Shown here piece after piece: positions 46,068 to 55,268 of a DNA stretch of 64,000 nucleotides. How positions within the stretch are numbered: the stretch's first letter is position 1; the number at the start of each line of letters is the position of its first letter. The notes below the pieces were generated by a model. It was given only the letters and a program-made list of their open reading frames with translations. It ran no database searches and was not told the DNA's origin. Source of the DNA: Pandoraea faecigallinarum (lineage in GTDB: Bacteria; Pseudomonadota; Gammaproteobacteria; Burkholderiales; Burkholderiaceae); assembly GCF_001029105.3 (NCBI RefSeq), contig NZ_CP011807.3, positions 2,728,001 to 2,792,000 of the forward strand, written 5' to 3'. The position numbers and the translations under genes were made by a program.

Positions 46068-48848
46068 GTGTGCGCGCGCACCGTCACCGGCTGCCTGTCG
46101 TTCGTGCGCCGTTGGCCTGTCGAATGCGATGCGACGGACGTCGCAGCACCAACGCCCGCGGCCCGCGCAGCATCTGTGGGCGTCGCACTGGCCACTTGCA
46201 CGGCGCTCGCCTGCGCCCCCGCGCTCGGCAAGCCGCCCGCCGAGCATCCCTCCAACCCCTCCAACCCTTCCTACCCTTCTAAGGTTCGGGACGCGACGTC
46301 GACCATGCCTGCCCCGCCCGCCACGCGTTCCACCGGCGACGCGCCGTCTCGTCCGGCGTCGTTGTCCCGGCCGGCGGCCAGCGCGGTGTTCGACGACGCG
46401 ACGCTGGCAGCCACCGGCGCGCCGGCCCCTGCGCGCACTGCCGGCCTGTCGCGGCTCGACGGTCCTTACGTCCTGGAAGTCATCGTCAATGGCGAGTCGA
46501 CGGGACGTCTCGCGCCATTCTCCCGACGGCAAGGCCGCTGGTATGCCAGGATCGGCGACTTGCGCGCCCTCGGCCTGACGGTGGACAAGCTGCCTGCGCA
46601 CGACACGGCCGAAGTTGCCCTCGACTCGCTCGATGGCATTCGGGCGGCCTACGACGCCTCGCGTCAGACCCTGGCGCTGGACGTGGGTGACGCCTGGCTG
46701 GCGCCATACCGCCTGAGCAACCCGGCGCCGGTCGTCATCGGCGCGACGGCCGATCCCGGCCTGATTGTGAACTACGACGGCTACGTGCAGCGCGACCGCT
46801 TTACCCGTGCGTCGCTCTGGAGCGAGGTGCGTGGCTTCTGGTCCGGGGGCACCTTGCAGCAGACCGGCGTAGCGGAACACGCCCGCTGGCATCAGGGCTA
46901 CCGGCGGTACGACACATGGTGGCAGCACGACGACCCCGCGCGCCTGACCACATGGGTCGCGGGCGATCTCATCACCGGCTCACTGTCATGGACCCGTTCG
47001 CTACGCATCGCCGGGCTGCAATGGCGCCGCAACTTCGCACTGCGGCCCGATCTGGTGACGTTCCCGATTCCCGCGCTGCGTGGCAGCGCCGTCGTGCCCT
47101 CCTCCGTCGACCTGTACCTGGATGGCGTACGGCGCATGACCGGGCGTGTCCCGCCGGGCCCCTTCGTCATTCAGGAAACCCCCGGCCTCACGGGCGATCT
47201 GCAAGCGAGCGTGGTCACGCGCGACGCGCTTGGGCGCGAGCAGATCATCACTGTGCCGCTGTACATCGACCCGCGCCTGCTCAGGCGCGGCCTGTCGAGT
47301 TTTTCCGTCGAAGCGGGACTGCCGAGGGACGATTACGGCGTGCGCTCGTTCTCGTATCGTCATCATCCCGTGGCCTCGGCCGCCGCGCGTTACGGCGCGA
47401 CGGACACCGTGACCGTGGAAGCGCAGGCGCAGGCCGGACGACGCCTAGGGCTCATGGGCGCCGGTGCGCTGGTCGCACTCGGTCGCGCGGGTGTCGTGAG
47501 CGCTTCGGCCGCCGTCTCCGGCGGCCACGGCACGGGCAGCCAGTGGAGCGCGGGCTATCAATATCTGTCGCGGCGACTGAGCATCGACGCGCAAATGATC
47601 CGCACGTCAGGACGTTTTCGCGACATTGCAACGCTCGACGGCGTTCCCGTGCCGCGCGCCAGCGATCGCGTGACGCTCTCCGTGCCGTTTGCCCGCGCAA
47701 GCACCGCATCGTTGGCATGGTTCGCGCAACGTGCCACGCGCCAGCCGTCCACCCGCGTGCTGTCGGCCAGCCTGACGCTTCCCGCAGGCTCGCGCGGCAT
47801 GCTCTCGATGGGCGGCTTTCGCGACTTCGCGCGACGACGCTCGCATGGGGTGTTCGCCATGCTCAGCGTGCTATTAGGCGGCAGCGGTGGCGCGCTGGGC
47901 ACCGTGTCTTTCAATCAGCAGGACGGGCAGACACAGACATGGGCGGGCGCCAGCCGCACACCGGACTACAACGGCGGCTGGGGTTGGCAGGTCCTCGGCG
48001 GACGTGCCTACTCGCAACGTACGATGCAGGGTGAAGTGCAGTACCTCGGACGTCACGGCGAGATCTCGGCGCTTGCGCAACAGGTGGGACGTCAGTCAGG
48101 CGCGGCGCTGGGCATGACCGGTGCGCTCGTCGTCATGGACAGCAGCGTGCACGCCACACGACGCACGTATGACGCCTTCGCGCTGGTCAGCACCGATGCC
48201 CAAGCGTACGTGCCGGTGCTGCGCGAGTCGGTGCCCGTGGGCCACACCGATTCGCGCGGCTATTTCCTCGTGCCCGATCTGAACGGTTTCGAAGCCTCGC
48301 GCATCGGCATCGATCCCATGCATCTGCCCGCCGATCTGGAGGTCGTCACCACGGAGCGCCGCGTCGCACCGCAGGCGCGCAGCGGCGTCGTCGTGCACTT
48401 CCCCATGCGACGCTATCGGGCCGCCCTCGTCACGCTTGTCAACGCGGCGGGACGGCCGCTGCGCCCGGGAACGTCGGTGCGCCACGTGCAAAGCGGCGTT
48501 GTGACGGTCATCGGCTACGACGGCGAGGTATTCATCGACACTCTCGATGCGCGCAATACGCTGGAATCGCGTGACGCACGACAGCGCTGCCGCGTTTCGT
48601 TCGACTGGGAAACGCCACCGCAAGGTCGCATCGGCCGCGTCGGACCCCTGACGTGCGTCGGCTTCGGCACGCTCGCAACGGACAAGACGACGCCCGCCAT
48701 CACCACGCGCGCCGTGCAGGAGCCGGGCACGACGGCGACGGCGAACGCCCCGGCTACCCCGGCACCGCCGTCTGCGCCCTCTGCACCCTCTGCACCCTCT
48801 ACGCCCTCTGCACCCTCTACACCCTCCACGCAGGAGACCCGCTCATGA
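46068..48848 (+). CDS. Csu-type fimbrial outer-membrane usher
   Basis: A 926-residue usher that translocates fimbrial subunits. A signal region (about 1-55) and a Pro/Ser/Asn repeat linker precede the N-terminal domain (VLEVIVNGESTGRLAPFSRR), then the beta-barrel with GDLITGSLSWTRSLRIAGLQWRRNF (two parts), the plug domain, and C-terminal domains with VGHTDSRGYFLVPDLNGFE. Translation seems to begin at GTG 46068, next to the chaperone stop, with GAAGG upstream. The last 30 residues are a Pro-Ser-Ala/Thr tail encoded by a 9 bp repeat. It overlaps the tip gene by ATGA. Confidence 0.9.
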   Translation: MCARTVTGCLSFVRRWPVECDATDVAAPTPAARAASVGVALATCTALACAPALGKPPAEHPSNPSNPSYPSKVRDATSTMPAPPATRSTGDAPSRPASLSRPAASAVFDDATLAATGAPAPARTAGLSRLDGPYVLEVIVNGESTGRLAPFSRRQGRWYARIGDLRALGLTVDKLPAHDTAEVALDSLDGIRAAYDASRQTLALDVGDAWLAPYRLSNPAPVVIGATADPGLIVNYDGYVQRDRFTRASLWSEVRGFWSGGTLQQTGVAEHARWHQGYRRYDTWWQHDDPARLTTWVAGDLITGSLSWTRSLRIAGLQWRRNFALRPDLVTFPIPALRGSAVVPSSVDLYLDGVRRMTGRVPPGPFVIQETPGLTGDLQASVVTRDALGREQIITVPLYIDPRLLRRGLSSFSVEAGLPRDDYGVRSFSYRHHPVASAAARYGATDTVTVEAQAQAGRRLGLMGAGALVALGRAGVVSASAAVSGGHGTGSQWSAGYQYLSRRLSIDAQMIRTSGRFRDIATLDGVPVPRASDRVTLSVPFARASTASLAWFAQRATRQPSTRVLSASLTLPAGSRGMLSMGGFRDFARRRSHGVFAMLSVLLGGSGGALGTVSFNQQDGQTQTWAGASRTPDYNGGWGWQVLGGRAYSQRTMQGEVQYLGRHGEISALAQQVGRQSGAALGMTGALVVMDSSVHATRRTYDAFALVSTDAQAYVPVLRESVPVGHTDSRGYFLVPDLNGFEASRIGIDPMHLPADLEVVTTERRVAPQARSGVVVHFPMRRYRAALVTLVNAAGRPLRPGTSVRHVQSGVVTVIGYDGEVFIDTLDARNTLESRDARQRCRVSFDWETPPQGRIGRVGPLTCVGFGTLATDKTTPAITTRAVQEPGTTATANAPATPAPPSAPSAPSAPSTPSAPSTPSTQETRS
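46248..46283 (+). repeat. Tandem repeat, four units of 9 bp in the usher N terminus
   Basis: CCCTCCAAC is repeated twice perfectly and twice with changes, giving Pro-Ser-Asn repeats in the linker after the usher signal peptide. Confidence 0.7.
48771..48824 (+). repeat. Tandem repeat, six units of 9 bp in the usher C terminus
   Basis: TCTGCACCC-type units recur every 9 bp and encode Ser-Ala-Pro or Ser-Thr-Pro triplets in the usher's extreme C terminus. The repeat is in frame, so a change in copy number would alter only tail length. Confidence 0.85.
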
Positions 48849-49837
48849 GACGCGCACGCGCATTTGGCCTGGCCATCCCCCTCGCCACGGCGTGCCGCTG
48901 TTGGGCCATCGCCGCCGGGTGCATGGTGCTGAACACGAGTGCGCTGGCACAGACCTGCGCCATCGGCGCGCCAACGCTAGCCTTTGCCGCGTTCAGCCCC
49001 ATTTCGGGCTCCGCGCTTTCCGCGACGGGAACATTGCCCGTCTCGTGCACGTGGCCCGTGCTCGGCGGCAGTCCGAACGTCCAACTCTGTCTGGCGCTGA
49101 ACGTTGCGCAACCGCTCACGCTCACCAACGCGAGCGACGCCATCGCCTTCGGCCTCTTCACCGATCCGTCGTTTGCCAACGCGTGGGGCAGCAGCACGAG
49201 CAACGTGATCTCGCTCACGATGGTGCGCCCGCTGCTGGGCGGCACGCTCACGCAAAACGTGAACTTCTACGCAAGGATCGCGGCAGGTCAGACGACAGTG
49301 CCGACCTCCGGCAGCAGCAATACCGTCTACTCGCGCACGTTTGCGTCGGCGGACACGTCGCTGCAATATGCGCCGTACGGCGCGCTGTCGCCCGCGCCCG
49401 CGTGCGGGAGCGCCATGACCGCCGTGCCCGGCGCGCCATTCACCGCGAACGTGACGGTCATCAACAACTGCACGATCGCCGCCACCAACATCACATTCGC
49501 CACTCAGTCGACGCTCGCGAGTCCCGTCGCCGGCAGCGGGCAAGTGACGGTGCAATGCACAAAAAACGACGCCTTTCGCGTGAGCCTGTCGGGGGGATTG
49601 ATGGGCACCGTTGCATCGCGAACGATGTCCGGACCGACATCGAACGTGAGCTATCAGCTGTATCTGGACAGCAGCTACGGCACGGTCTGGGGCGATGGCA
49701 CGTCGGGCACATCGCAACTGACAGGCGTGGGCACCGGTCTGGTTCAGTTCATTCCGGTCTATGCCGTCGTACCGTCGCAATCGACGCCCGCCCCGGGCGT
49801 CTACACCGACACGGTCACGGCGACGGTCCAATTCTGA
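48845..49837 (+). CDS. Csu-type fimbrial tip adhesin with two SCPU domains
   Basis: A 330-residue secreted protein like CsuE. A signal peptide ends near LNTSALAQ. The N-terminal domain (about 38-180) has a CAIG..TL..AAFSPISG start and contains a hydrophobic finger-like region; the C-terminal SCPU pilin domain begins VTVINNCTIAATNITF and ends VYTDTVTATVQF, nearly the same as the pilin terminus. CsuE caps the fibre and binds surfaces. The start overlaps the usher stop in ATGA. The gene ends 60 bp from the convergent astA. Confidence 0.87.
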   Translation: MRRARAFGLAIPLATACRCWAIAAGCMVLNTSALAQTCAIGAPTLAFAAFSPISGSALSATGTLPVSCTWPVLGGSPNVQLCLALNVAQPLTLTNASDAIAFGLFTDPSFANAWGSSTSNVISLTMVRPLLGGTLTQNVNFYARIAAGQTTVPTSGSSNTVYSRTFASADTSLQYAPYGALSPAPACGSAMTAVPGAPFTANVTVINNCTIAATNITFATQSTLASPVAGSGQVTVQCTKNDAFRVSLSGGLMGTVASRTMSGPTSNVSYQLYLDSSYGTVWGDGTSGTSQLTGVGTGLVQFIPVYAVVPSQSTPAPGVYTDTVTATVQF

Positions 49838-49897
49838 GGCAACGCGAGCGGCGCAAACCGCTTGGGCGGCCCCGGGACCTTAGGCGGCCCGGGCGGA

Positions 49898-51103
49898 TCA
49901 AACGGCTTCGGCGCGCGGCGGCTTGAGCGGCAGCACCTGCACACGGTCGCCGTGCCGCACGCCCAGCGCCTGCGCGGCGAGCGGGCTGAGCGAGAAGGCG
50001 CGGCGCTCGGGCCGTCCTGTCACCAGCGTGGCGCGAAAGCCATCGAGGCCCAGACATGCCACGAGATACGGCTCCGCGTTAGGAACCGCCGGGGCCGCGC
50101 CGCCATCTTCCGATGCCACGATGCTGACCGACAGATAGCGGCTATCGCGTGCCGCACGCAAGTCGGCCACACGCGCTTCGAGCACCGGGCCGCTATCGAA
50201 GATGTCGACGTGCGCCCCCGAGCGCATGCCCTCCTGCTCCAGCAGACGGCGCGCCGGCAGCGTGTCGCGATGCGTCACGCCGATTGCCGCCTGCGCCTGC
50301 GCCGAGAGGAAGTCGACATAAATGGGATACTTCGGCATCAGTTCGGCCACGAACGATTTTTTGCCGATGGATGTCAGGTAGTCCGCCTGATCGAAGTCGA
50401 TCTTGAAGAAGTGCTGGCCGAGCGATTGCCAGAACGGGCTCCGGCCCTCATCGTCGAAGAACCCGCGCAACTCGGCGCACACGTGCGGACCGAAGCGCTC
50501 CGGAAACTGCGCCATGAACAGAAAGCGCGCCTTGGACAGCAGTGCGCCGTTCCCATGCCCGCGCCACTTCGGATCGAGCAGCAGTGAACAGAGTTCGCTG
50601 TAACCCGTGAGATCGTTCGAGAGCGAGAGCGTCAGCATGCGCGACCAGACGTTGAGTTCGCGGCTCGCGTGAACGATGGTGTCCTTGCGATACGTATAGA
50701 ACGGTTGATCGAGCCCTACGGCCGCTTCCAGCCCGCACACGCCGGCGATCTCGCCGGTACCCACGTCCTCCATCACGAATAGATAGCCTTGCTCGGCCGT
50801 GGGCGCCGCGCCCGCCAGCGTTGCCGCCACGCGCGCCAGACGCGCTTCGAGCGCTGCGCGGTCGGGCTTGAACGATGTCATGCCGGGCCCCGCCAGCGCC
50901 GCCAGTTCCAGCAGTGCGGGCAGGTCGGCGGGACGCGCAAGCCGCACCACGCGTAACGAATTCGCGTCATCCGCGCCCGCGAGGCCCGGGGGCGTCGCGA
51001 CCTCGGGTTTCGCCGTTGCTTTCGATGACGGCCGCAAGGAGGAAGCCGAGGAAGCCGGGGAAGCCGAGGAAGATATAGGGAGGGTGCGCGGCGTGTGCGT
51101 CAT
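49898..51103 (-). CDS. astA: Arginine N-succinyltransferase AstA with N-terminal extension
   Basis: A 401-residue GNAT-like enzyme that transfers succinyl from succinyl-CoA to arginine, the first AST step. The core starts LRVVRLARPADLPALLELA (about 50) and has GVCGLEAAVGLDQPFY, LNVWSRMLTLSLSNDLTGYSELCSLLLDP (two parts: LTLSLSNDLTGYSE, LCSLLLDP) and FGPHVCAELRG. It is longer than usual because of a Ser/Ala/Pro-rich 50-residue N terminus partly encoded by a 9 bp repeat. The ATG at 51103 has AGGGA somewhat far upstream. Only one astA is present, while many Burkholderiales have two. It follows astC by 109 bp. Confidence 0.92.
   Translation of the reverse strand: MTHTPRTLPISSSASPASSASSLRPSSKATAKPEVATPPGLAGADDANSLRVVRLARPADLPALLELAALAGPGMTSFKPDRAALEARLARVAATLAGAAPTAEQGYLFVMEDVGTGEIAGVCGLEAAVGLDQPFYTYRKDTIVHASRELNVWSRMLTLSLSNDLTGYSELCSLLLDPKWRGHGNGALLSKARFLFMAQFPERFGPHVCAELRGFFDDEGRSPFWQSLGQHFFKIDFDQADYLTSIGKKSFVAELMPKYPIYVDFLSAQAQAAIGVTHRDTLPARRLLEQEGMRSGAHVDIFDSGPVLEARVADLRAARDSRYLSVSIVASEDGGAAPAVPNAEPYLVACLGLDGFRATLVTGRPERRAFSLSPLAAQALGVRHGDRVQVLPLKPPRAEAV
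51041..51067 (-). repeat. Tandem repeat, three units of 9 bp in the astA N terminus
   Basis: GGAAGCCGA repeats three times (51041, 51050, 51059) with a partial fourth, and encodes part of the Ser/Ala-rich N-terminal extension of AstA on the minus strand. Confidence 0.75.
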
Positions 51104-51212
51104 GTGAGAGGCATTCCCTGAAGTGGATGAAGCAAGGGCCGGAGCGGCGTCATCCGCCGGTCCGGCCCATCGTCCTGGGCATACGCTCAGGTCCTGGCGT
51201 TCGACGCCCCGG

Positions 51213-52454
51213 TCAGGCCGCCTTTGCCGTTGCCGCCACCGCGGCGACCGCCTTCTCCAGCGACGCGAGACCGGCGTCGATGTCGGCGAACGGAATGTTG
51301 AGCGACGGCGCGAAACGCACCACGTCCCCTCCCGCGACCAGCAACATCAGACCGTTCTTTTCGGCTTCGACAACGATGTCCTTGGCGCGGCCCGCAAACG
51401 CGGGCTTGAGCACCGCGCCGATCAGCAGGCCCATGCCGCGCACATGCTCGAACACGCCGTGACGTGCGTTGATCGCTTCGATGCCCTTGATGAAATGATC
51501 GTGCCGCGCCTGGACACCCTTGAGCATTTCGGCCGTGTTGATCAGTTCGAGCACGCGGCCGGCGATGGCGGTCGCCAGCGGGTTGCCGCCATACGTGCAG
51601 CCATGCGTACCCGGCGAGAAGCTCGCCGCGATCTTGCTCGTCGTCAGAATGCCGCCAATCGGATACCCGTTGCCCAGCGCCTTGGCCGTGGTCAGGATGT
51701 CCGGCGTCACCCCGTATTGTTCGTAGGCGTACAGCGTGCCTGTGCGCCCAACGCCCGTCTGCACTTCGTCGAAGATCAGCAGCGCGCCGTGCTGATCGCA
51801 CAATTCACGCAGGCCCTTGAGAAATTCCGGATCGGCCGGCAGCACGCCGCCCTCGCCCTGCACCGGCTCGACGATGACGGCAGCCGTGGCCTCCGAGATC
51901 GTCGCCTTGGCGGTCTCGAGATCGTTGTACGGCAGATGCATGATGCCGGCAGGAATCGGACCGAAGCCTTCGGTGTACTTGGCCTGACCGCCCACGCTCA
52001 CCGTGAACAGCGAACGGCCGTGGAACGAGTTGTAGAACGAAATGATTTCGCTCTTTTCCTTGCCGCCGCGCTCGGCGGCGTGGTCGTAAGCATACCGGCG
52101 CGCCAGTTTGAGCGCGGCTTCGTTGGCTTCGAGACCCGAATTGCAGAAGAACGCCTTGTCGGCGAACGTGGCGTCGGTGAGCGCCCTGGCCAGACGCAGC
52201 ACCGGCTCATTGGTGTAACCGTTGCCGATGTGCCAGACCTTGCGGGCCTGCGCTTCGATGACCTTCACCAGTTCCGGGTGGGCATGGCCGAGCGCGTTGA
52301 CGGCGATCCCGCCAGTAAAGTCGACATACTCGCGCCCCTGCTGGTCCCACATGCGCGAGCCTTCGCCGCGCACGGGCACCATCTGTGCAGGAGCGTAATT
52401 GGGTACCATCACGTCGTCGAACGTCTGGCGGGTCACAGCGATTTGCTGGCTCAT
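51213..52454 (-). CDS. astC: Succinylornithine/acetylornithine transaminase AstC
   Basis: A 413-residue PLP-dependent class III aminotransferase. The start [21 protein letters not shown] is typical of AstC/ArgD, followed by [45 protein letters not shown] and the Schiff-base Lys in [11 protein letters not shown]. Sequence alone does not separate AstC from ArgD; the downstream astA and upstream transporter favour the catabolic role, converting succinylornithine to succinylglutamate semialdehyde. GAGGTAG is 4 bp before the ATG. It is 207 bp after the ABC ATPase gene. Confidence 0.92.
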   Translation of the reverse strand: MSQQIAVTRQTFDDVMVPNYAPAQMVPVRGEGSRMWDQQGREYVDFTGGIAVNALGHAHPELVKVIEAQARKVWHIGNGYTNEPVLRLARALTDATFADKAFFCNSGLEANEAALKLARRYAYDHAAERGGKEKSEIISFYNSFHGRSLFTVSVGGQAKYTEGFGPIPAGIMHLPYNDLETAKATISEATAAVIVEPVQGEGGVLPADPEFLKGLRELCDQHGALLIFDEVQTGVGRTGTLYAYEQYGVTPDILTTAKALGNGYPIGGILTTSKIAASFSPGTHGCTYGGNPLATAIAGRVLELINTAEMLKGVQARHDHFIKGIEAINARHGVFEHVRGMGLLIGAVLKPAFAGRAKDIVVEAEKNGLMLLVAGGDVVRFAPSLNIPFADIDAGLASLEKAVAAVAATAKAA

Positions 52455-52661
52455 GACTACCTCGTGAAATCGGAGTGCAATCTGCGATTGCGGGGCAGAC
52501 CGGACAAAGGTCGCTGCCCTGTGAAAAAACCTGACGGGGGCTCAGGGTGCCTGCGACGCGCCAGTGCCCGAAGCTCCTTCCGGTCACTCGACGCGCGTAC
52601 CCTCGCATTGTAATCAGATGCGGCGCGTCGATGTACCTTTGAGGCGCCGCGATCGTAAGAA

Positions 52662-53367
<706 letters not shown>

Positions 53368-53384
<17 letters not shown>

Positions 53385-54120
53385 CTTTGCCGTACCTCGT
53401 TTCCAGATGTTGAACAAATGCCGAAAGCACCAGCGTGATCGCCCAGTAAATCAGCGAAATCATCAGATACGGCTCCCAATAGCGCGCATAGGCGCCCGAC
53501 ACGGTACGCGCTGCGTATGCGAGTTCCGCCAGACCGATGGCGGACGCAAGCGAGGAATCCTTCACGATGGCGATGGCGTTGTTGCCCAGCGGCGGCAGCA
53601 TGCGGCGGAAGGCTTGCGGCAGCACGACCTTGCGCAGCGTCTGCATGTAGGTCATGCCCAGCGAGCGGGCGGCTTCGGCCTGTCCCCGGTCGATCGACTG
53701 GATGCCCGCGCGGAAGATCTCCGAGACGTACGCCCCGGCGTTGAGCGAGATCGCAAGCACGGCGGACATGAACGCGCCGTACTGCGAGCGGATTTCGCGG
53801 GCAAAGTCACCGCTGATGATGAGACCGCCCGACGGATTGATCAGCATCGGCATCAGCGCAAAGTGGATCAGCAGAATCTGCACGAACAGCGGCGTGCCAC
53901 GGAAAAAGCTGACGTAGAAGCGCACGGGATATTGCACCGCGTAGCGCAGGAAATACTTGTAGAAGCCGTGACGCGCTTCGGCAAGACGGCCGACGCCGAG
54001 CACAAGCCCAAGTAACGTGCCGGCGATCACACAGATCACCGTGCACTTGAGCGTCATCAGCGTGCCCTCGACGAACAAGGGCATGTATTCGCTGATGATG
54101 TTCCACTGGAACCCACCCAT
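53368..54120 (-). CDS. Polar amino-acid ABC transporter permease
   Basis: A 250-residue inner-membrane permease of the HisM/GlnP type with five helices; the EAA loop is [29 protein letters not shown] (two parts: [28 protein letters not shown]). Only one permease gene is present, so a homodimer is likely, unlike the HisQ/HisM heterodimer. GKVPNN-type linking is absent. The ATG has AAAGGTG upstream. The stop overlaps the ATPase start by 17 bp, implying coupling. Confidence 0.92.
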
Positions 54121-54171
54121 GAAGCACCTTTCTCACAAAATGAAACGAACCGGCTGCCCGGCAGAAAAACG

Positions 54172-54224
54172 CTCGCGGCCCGGGATTGACGTCGAAGGTC
54201 GACGATCAGCTCACGGGCCGCGAG
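54172..54224 (-). promoter_or_regulatory. Long stem-loop between the binding-protein and permease genes
   Basis: CTCGCGGCCCG (54172-54182) pairs perfectly with CGGGCCGCGAG (54214-54224), and the loop holds a second hairpin GTCGA-AGG-TCGAC (54191-54203). It sits 62 bp after the binding-protein stop and 51 bp before the permease ATG. Such structures often stabilise the upstream mRNA so that binding protein exceeds membrane subunits. No U-run is present. Confidence 0.6.
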
Positions 54225-54286
54225 TAGCCAGAGTCTCTGGCGCGCGTGGCGCGAATCTTACACGCGTTGAATGCGGACTCGCCTGA

Positions 54287-55066
54287 TTATTGCTGCGGCA
54301 GGGTCGGCACGTCGGCGTCGAACCACTGCTTGTAGATCTTGGCGTAGGTGCCGTCGGCCACGATCTTCTTCAGGCCGGTGTTGATCTTGTCGAGGGCGAC
54401 CTTGTTGCCCTTCTTCACGGCGATACCGAAGTACTGGCGCTTGAACTTGTTGTCGTAGACCAGCTTGAACGGCTTTTCCGGATGGCTCTTGATGTAGAAC
54501 TTGATCACGCCAACGTCGCCCACGGCAGCGTCCACGCCGCCGCGATACAGTTCTTCGAGCATGAGCGGCGTATTGTCGAAACGGCGAATCGAGGTGCTTG
54601 CGCGGCCCAGTTCTTCCGAGACGGCGATGTCGCCCGTACTTGAATTGACCACACCGACCTGCAGCTTTTTCAGATCGGCCAGACCGGCGACCTTGGCGCC
54701 CGGCGCGGTGATGATGACCTGATCGGCCGGGAAGTACGGGGCCGAGAAGTCGACCATTTCACGACGCTTGTCGGTGATGGTGATGCCGGAAATGATGATG
54801 TCGCGATCGCCCTGATCGAGCGTGGCGAAGATGCCTTCCCACGGGGTGCTCACCAGCTTGACGTTGAAGCCGCCGGCCTTGCCGACCGCCTTGATGACGT
54901 CGATGTCGAAGCCGACCAGTTCCTTTTGCGGCGTTTCGAATTCGAACGGACGGTACGTGCCGCCTGCCCCCACGGTGTACGTGGGATCGGCTGCCTGCGC
55001 GGCCGGCAGCGCGGCGAAGGTCGTCAGAATACAGGCGGCGGCCAGCACCAGGCGCTTCGTCAACAT
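54287..55066 (-). CDS. Periplasmic basic amino-acid binding protein of the ABC transporter
   Basis: A 259-residue solute-binding protein (SBP_bac_3). A signal peptide (MLTKRLVLAAACILTTFAAL, cleavage near AQA-AD) is followed by VGAGGTYRPFEFETPQKELVGFDIDVI (two parts), ISGITITDKRREMVDFSAPYF, GVVNSSTGDIAV and KKIVADGTYAKIYKQWF. The domain class binds Arg, Lys, Orn, His or Gln; its linkage to astC-astA favours arginine or ornithine. AAGGAA lies 6 bp upstream of the ATG. Confidence 0.92.
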   Translation of the reverse strand: MLTKRLVLAAACILTTFAALPAAQAADPTYTVGAGGTYRPFEFETPQKELVGFDIDVIKAVGKAGGFNVKLVSTPWEGIFATLDQGDRDIIISGITITDKRREMVDFSAPYFPADQVIITAPGAKVAGLADLKKLQVGVVNSSTGDIAVSEELGRASTSIRRFDNTPLMLEELYRGGVDAAVGDVGVIKFYIKSHPEKPFKLVYDNKFKRQYFGIAVKKGNKVALDKINTGLKKIVADGTYAKIYKQWFDADVPTLPQQ

Positions 55067-55127
55067 ATTGATTTCCTTGGCGAGAATTCTTGAAAGAGCG
55101 CAATGATACTCCTCGCTGCCGCCGAAA

Positions 55128-55152
55128 CGTAAAAAACCCGCCGAAGCGGGTT
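55128..55152 (-). terminator. Intrinsic terminator of the acetolactate-synthase-like gene
   Basis: On the minus strand AACCCGC-TTCG-GCGGGTT is followed directly by TTTTAC. The stem is perfect with a stable UUCG loop and it lies about 117 bp after the stop at 55269, upstream of the binding-protein gene. Confidence 0.85.
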
Positions 55153-55268
55153 ATCTCGTTGCGATCTCGCGACGCGACCGGGAATTCTCACCTCATGCGA
55201 AACCCTCGACGGCTGGGCCAGGCGGCTTTCCCGCGTCGCGTCGTCGCCCCATGGTCGCAGACGGAAAA

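Noticed and set aside
51213..52454. Naming the aminotransferase ArgD (biosynthetic)
   Set aside because: Sequence alone fits both, but linkage to astA and an amino-acid transporter favours AstC.
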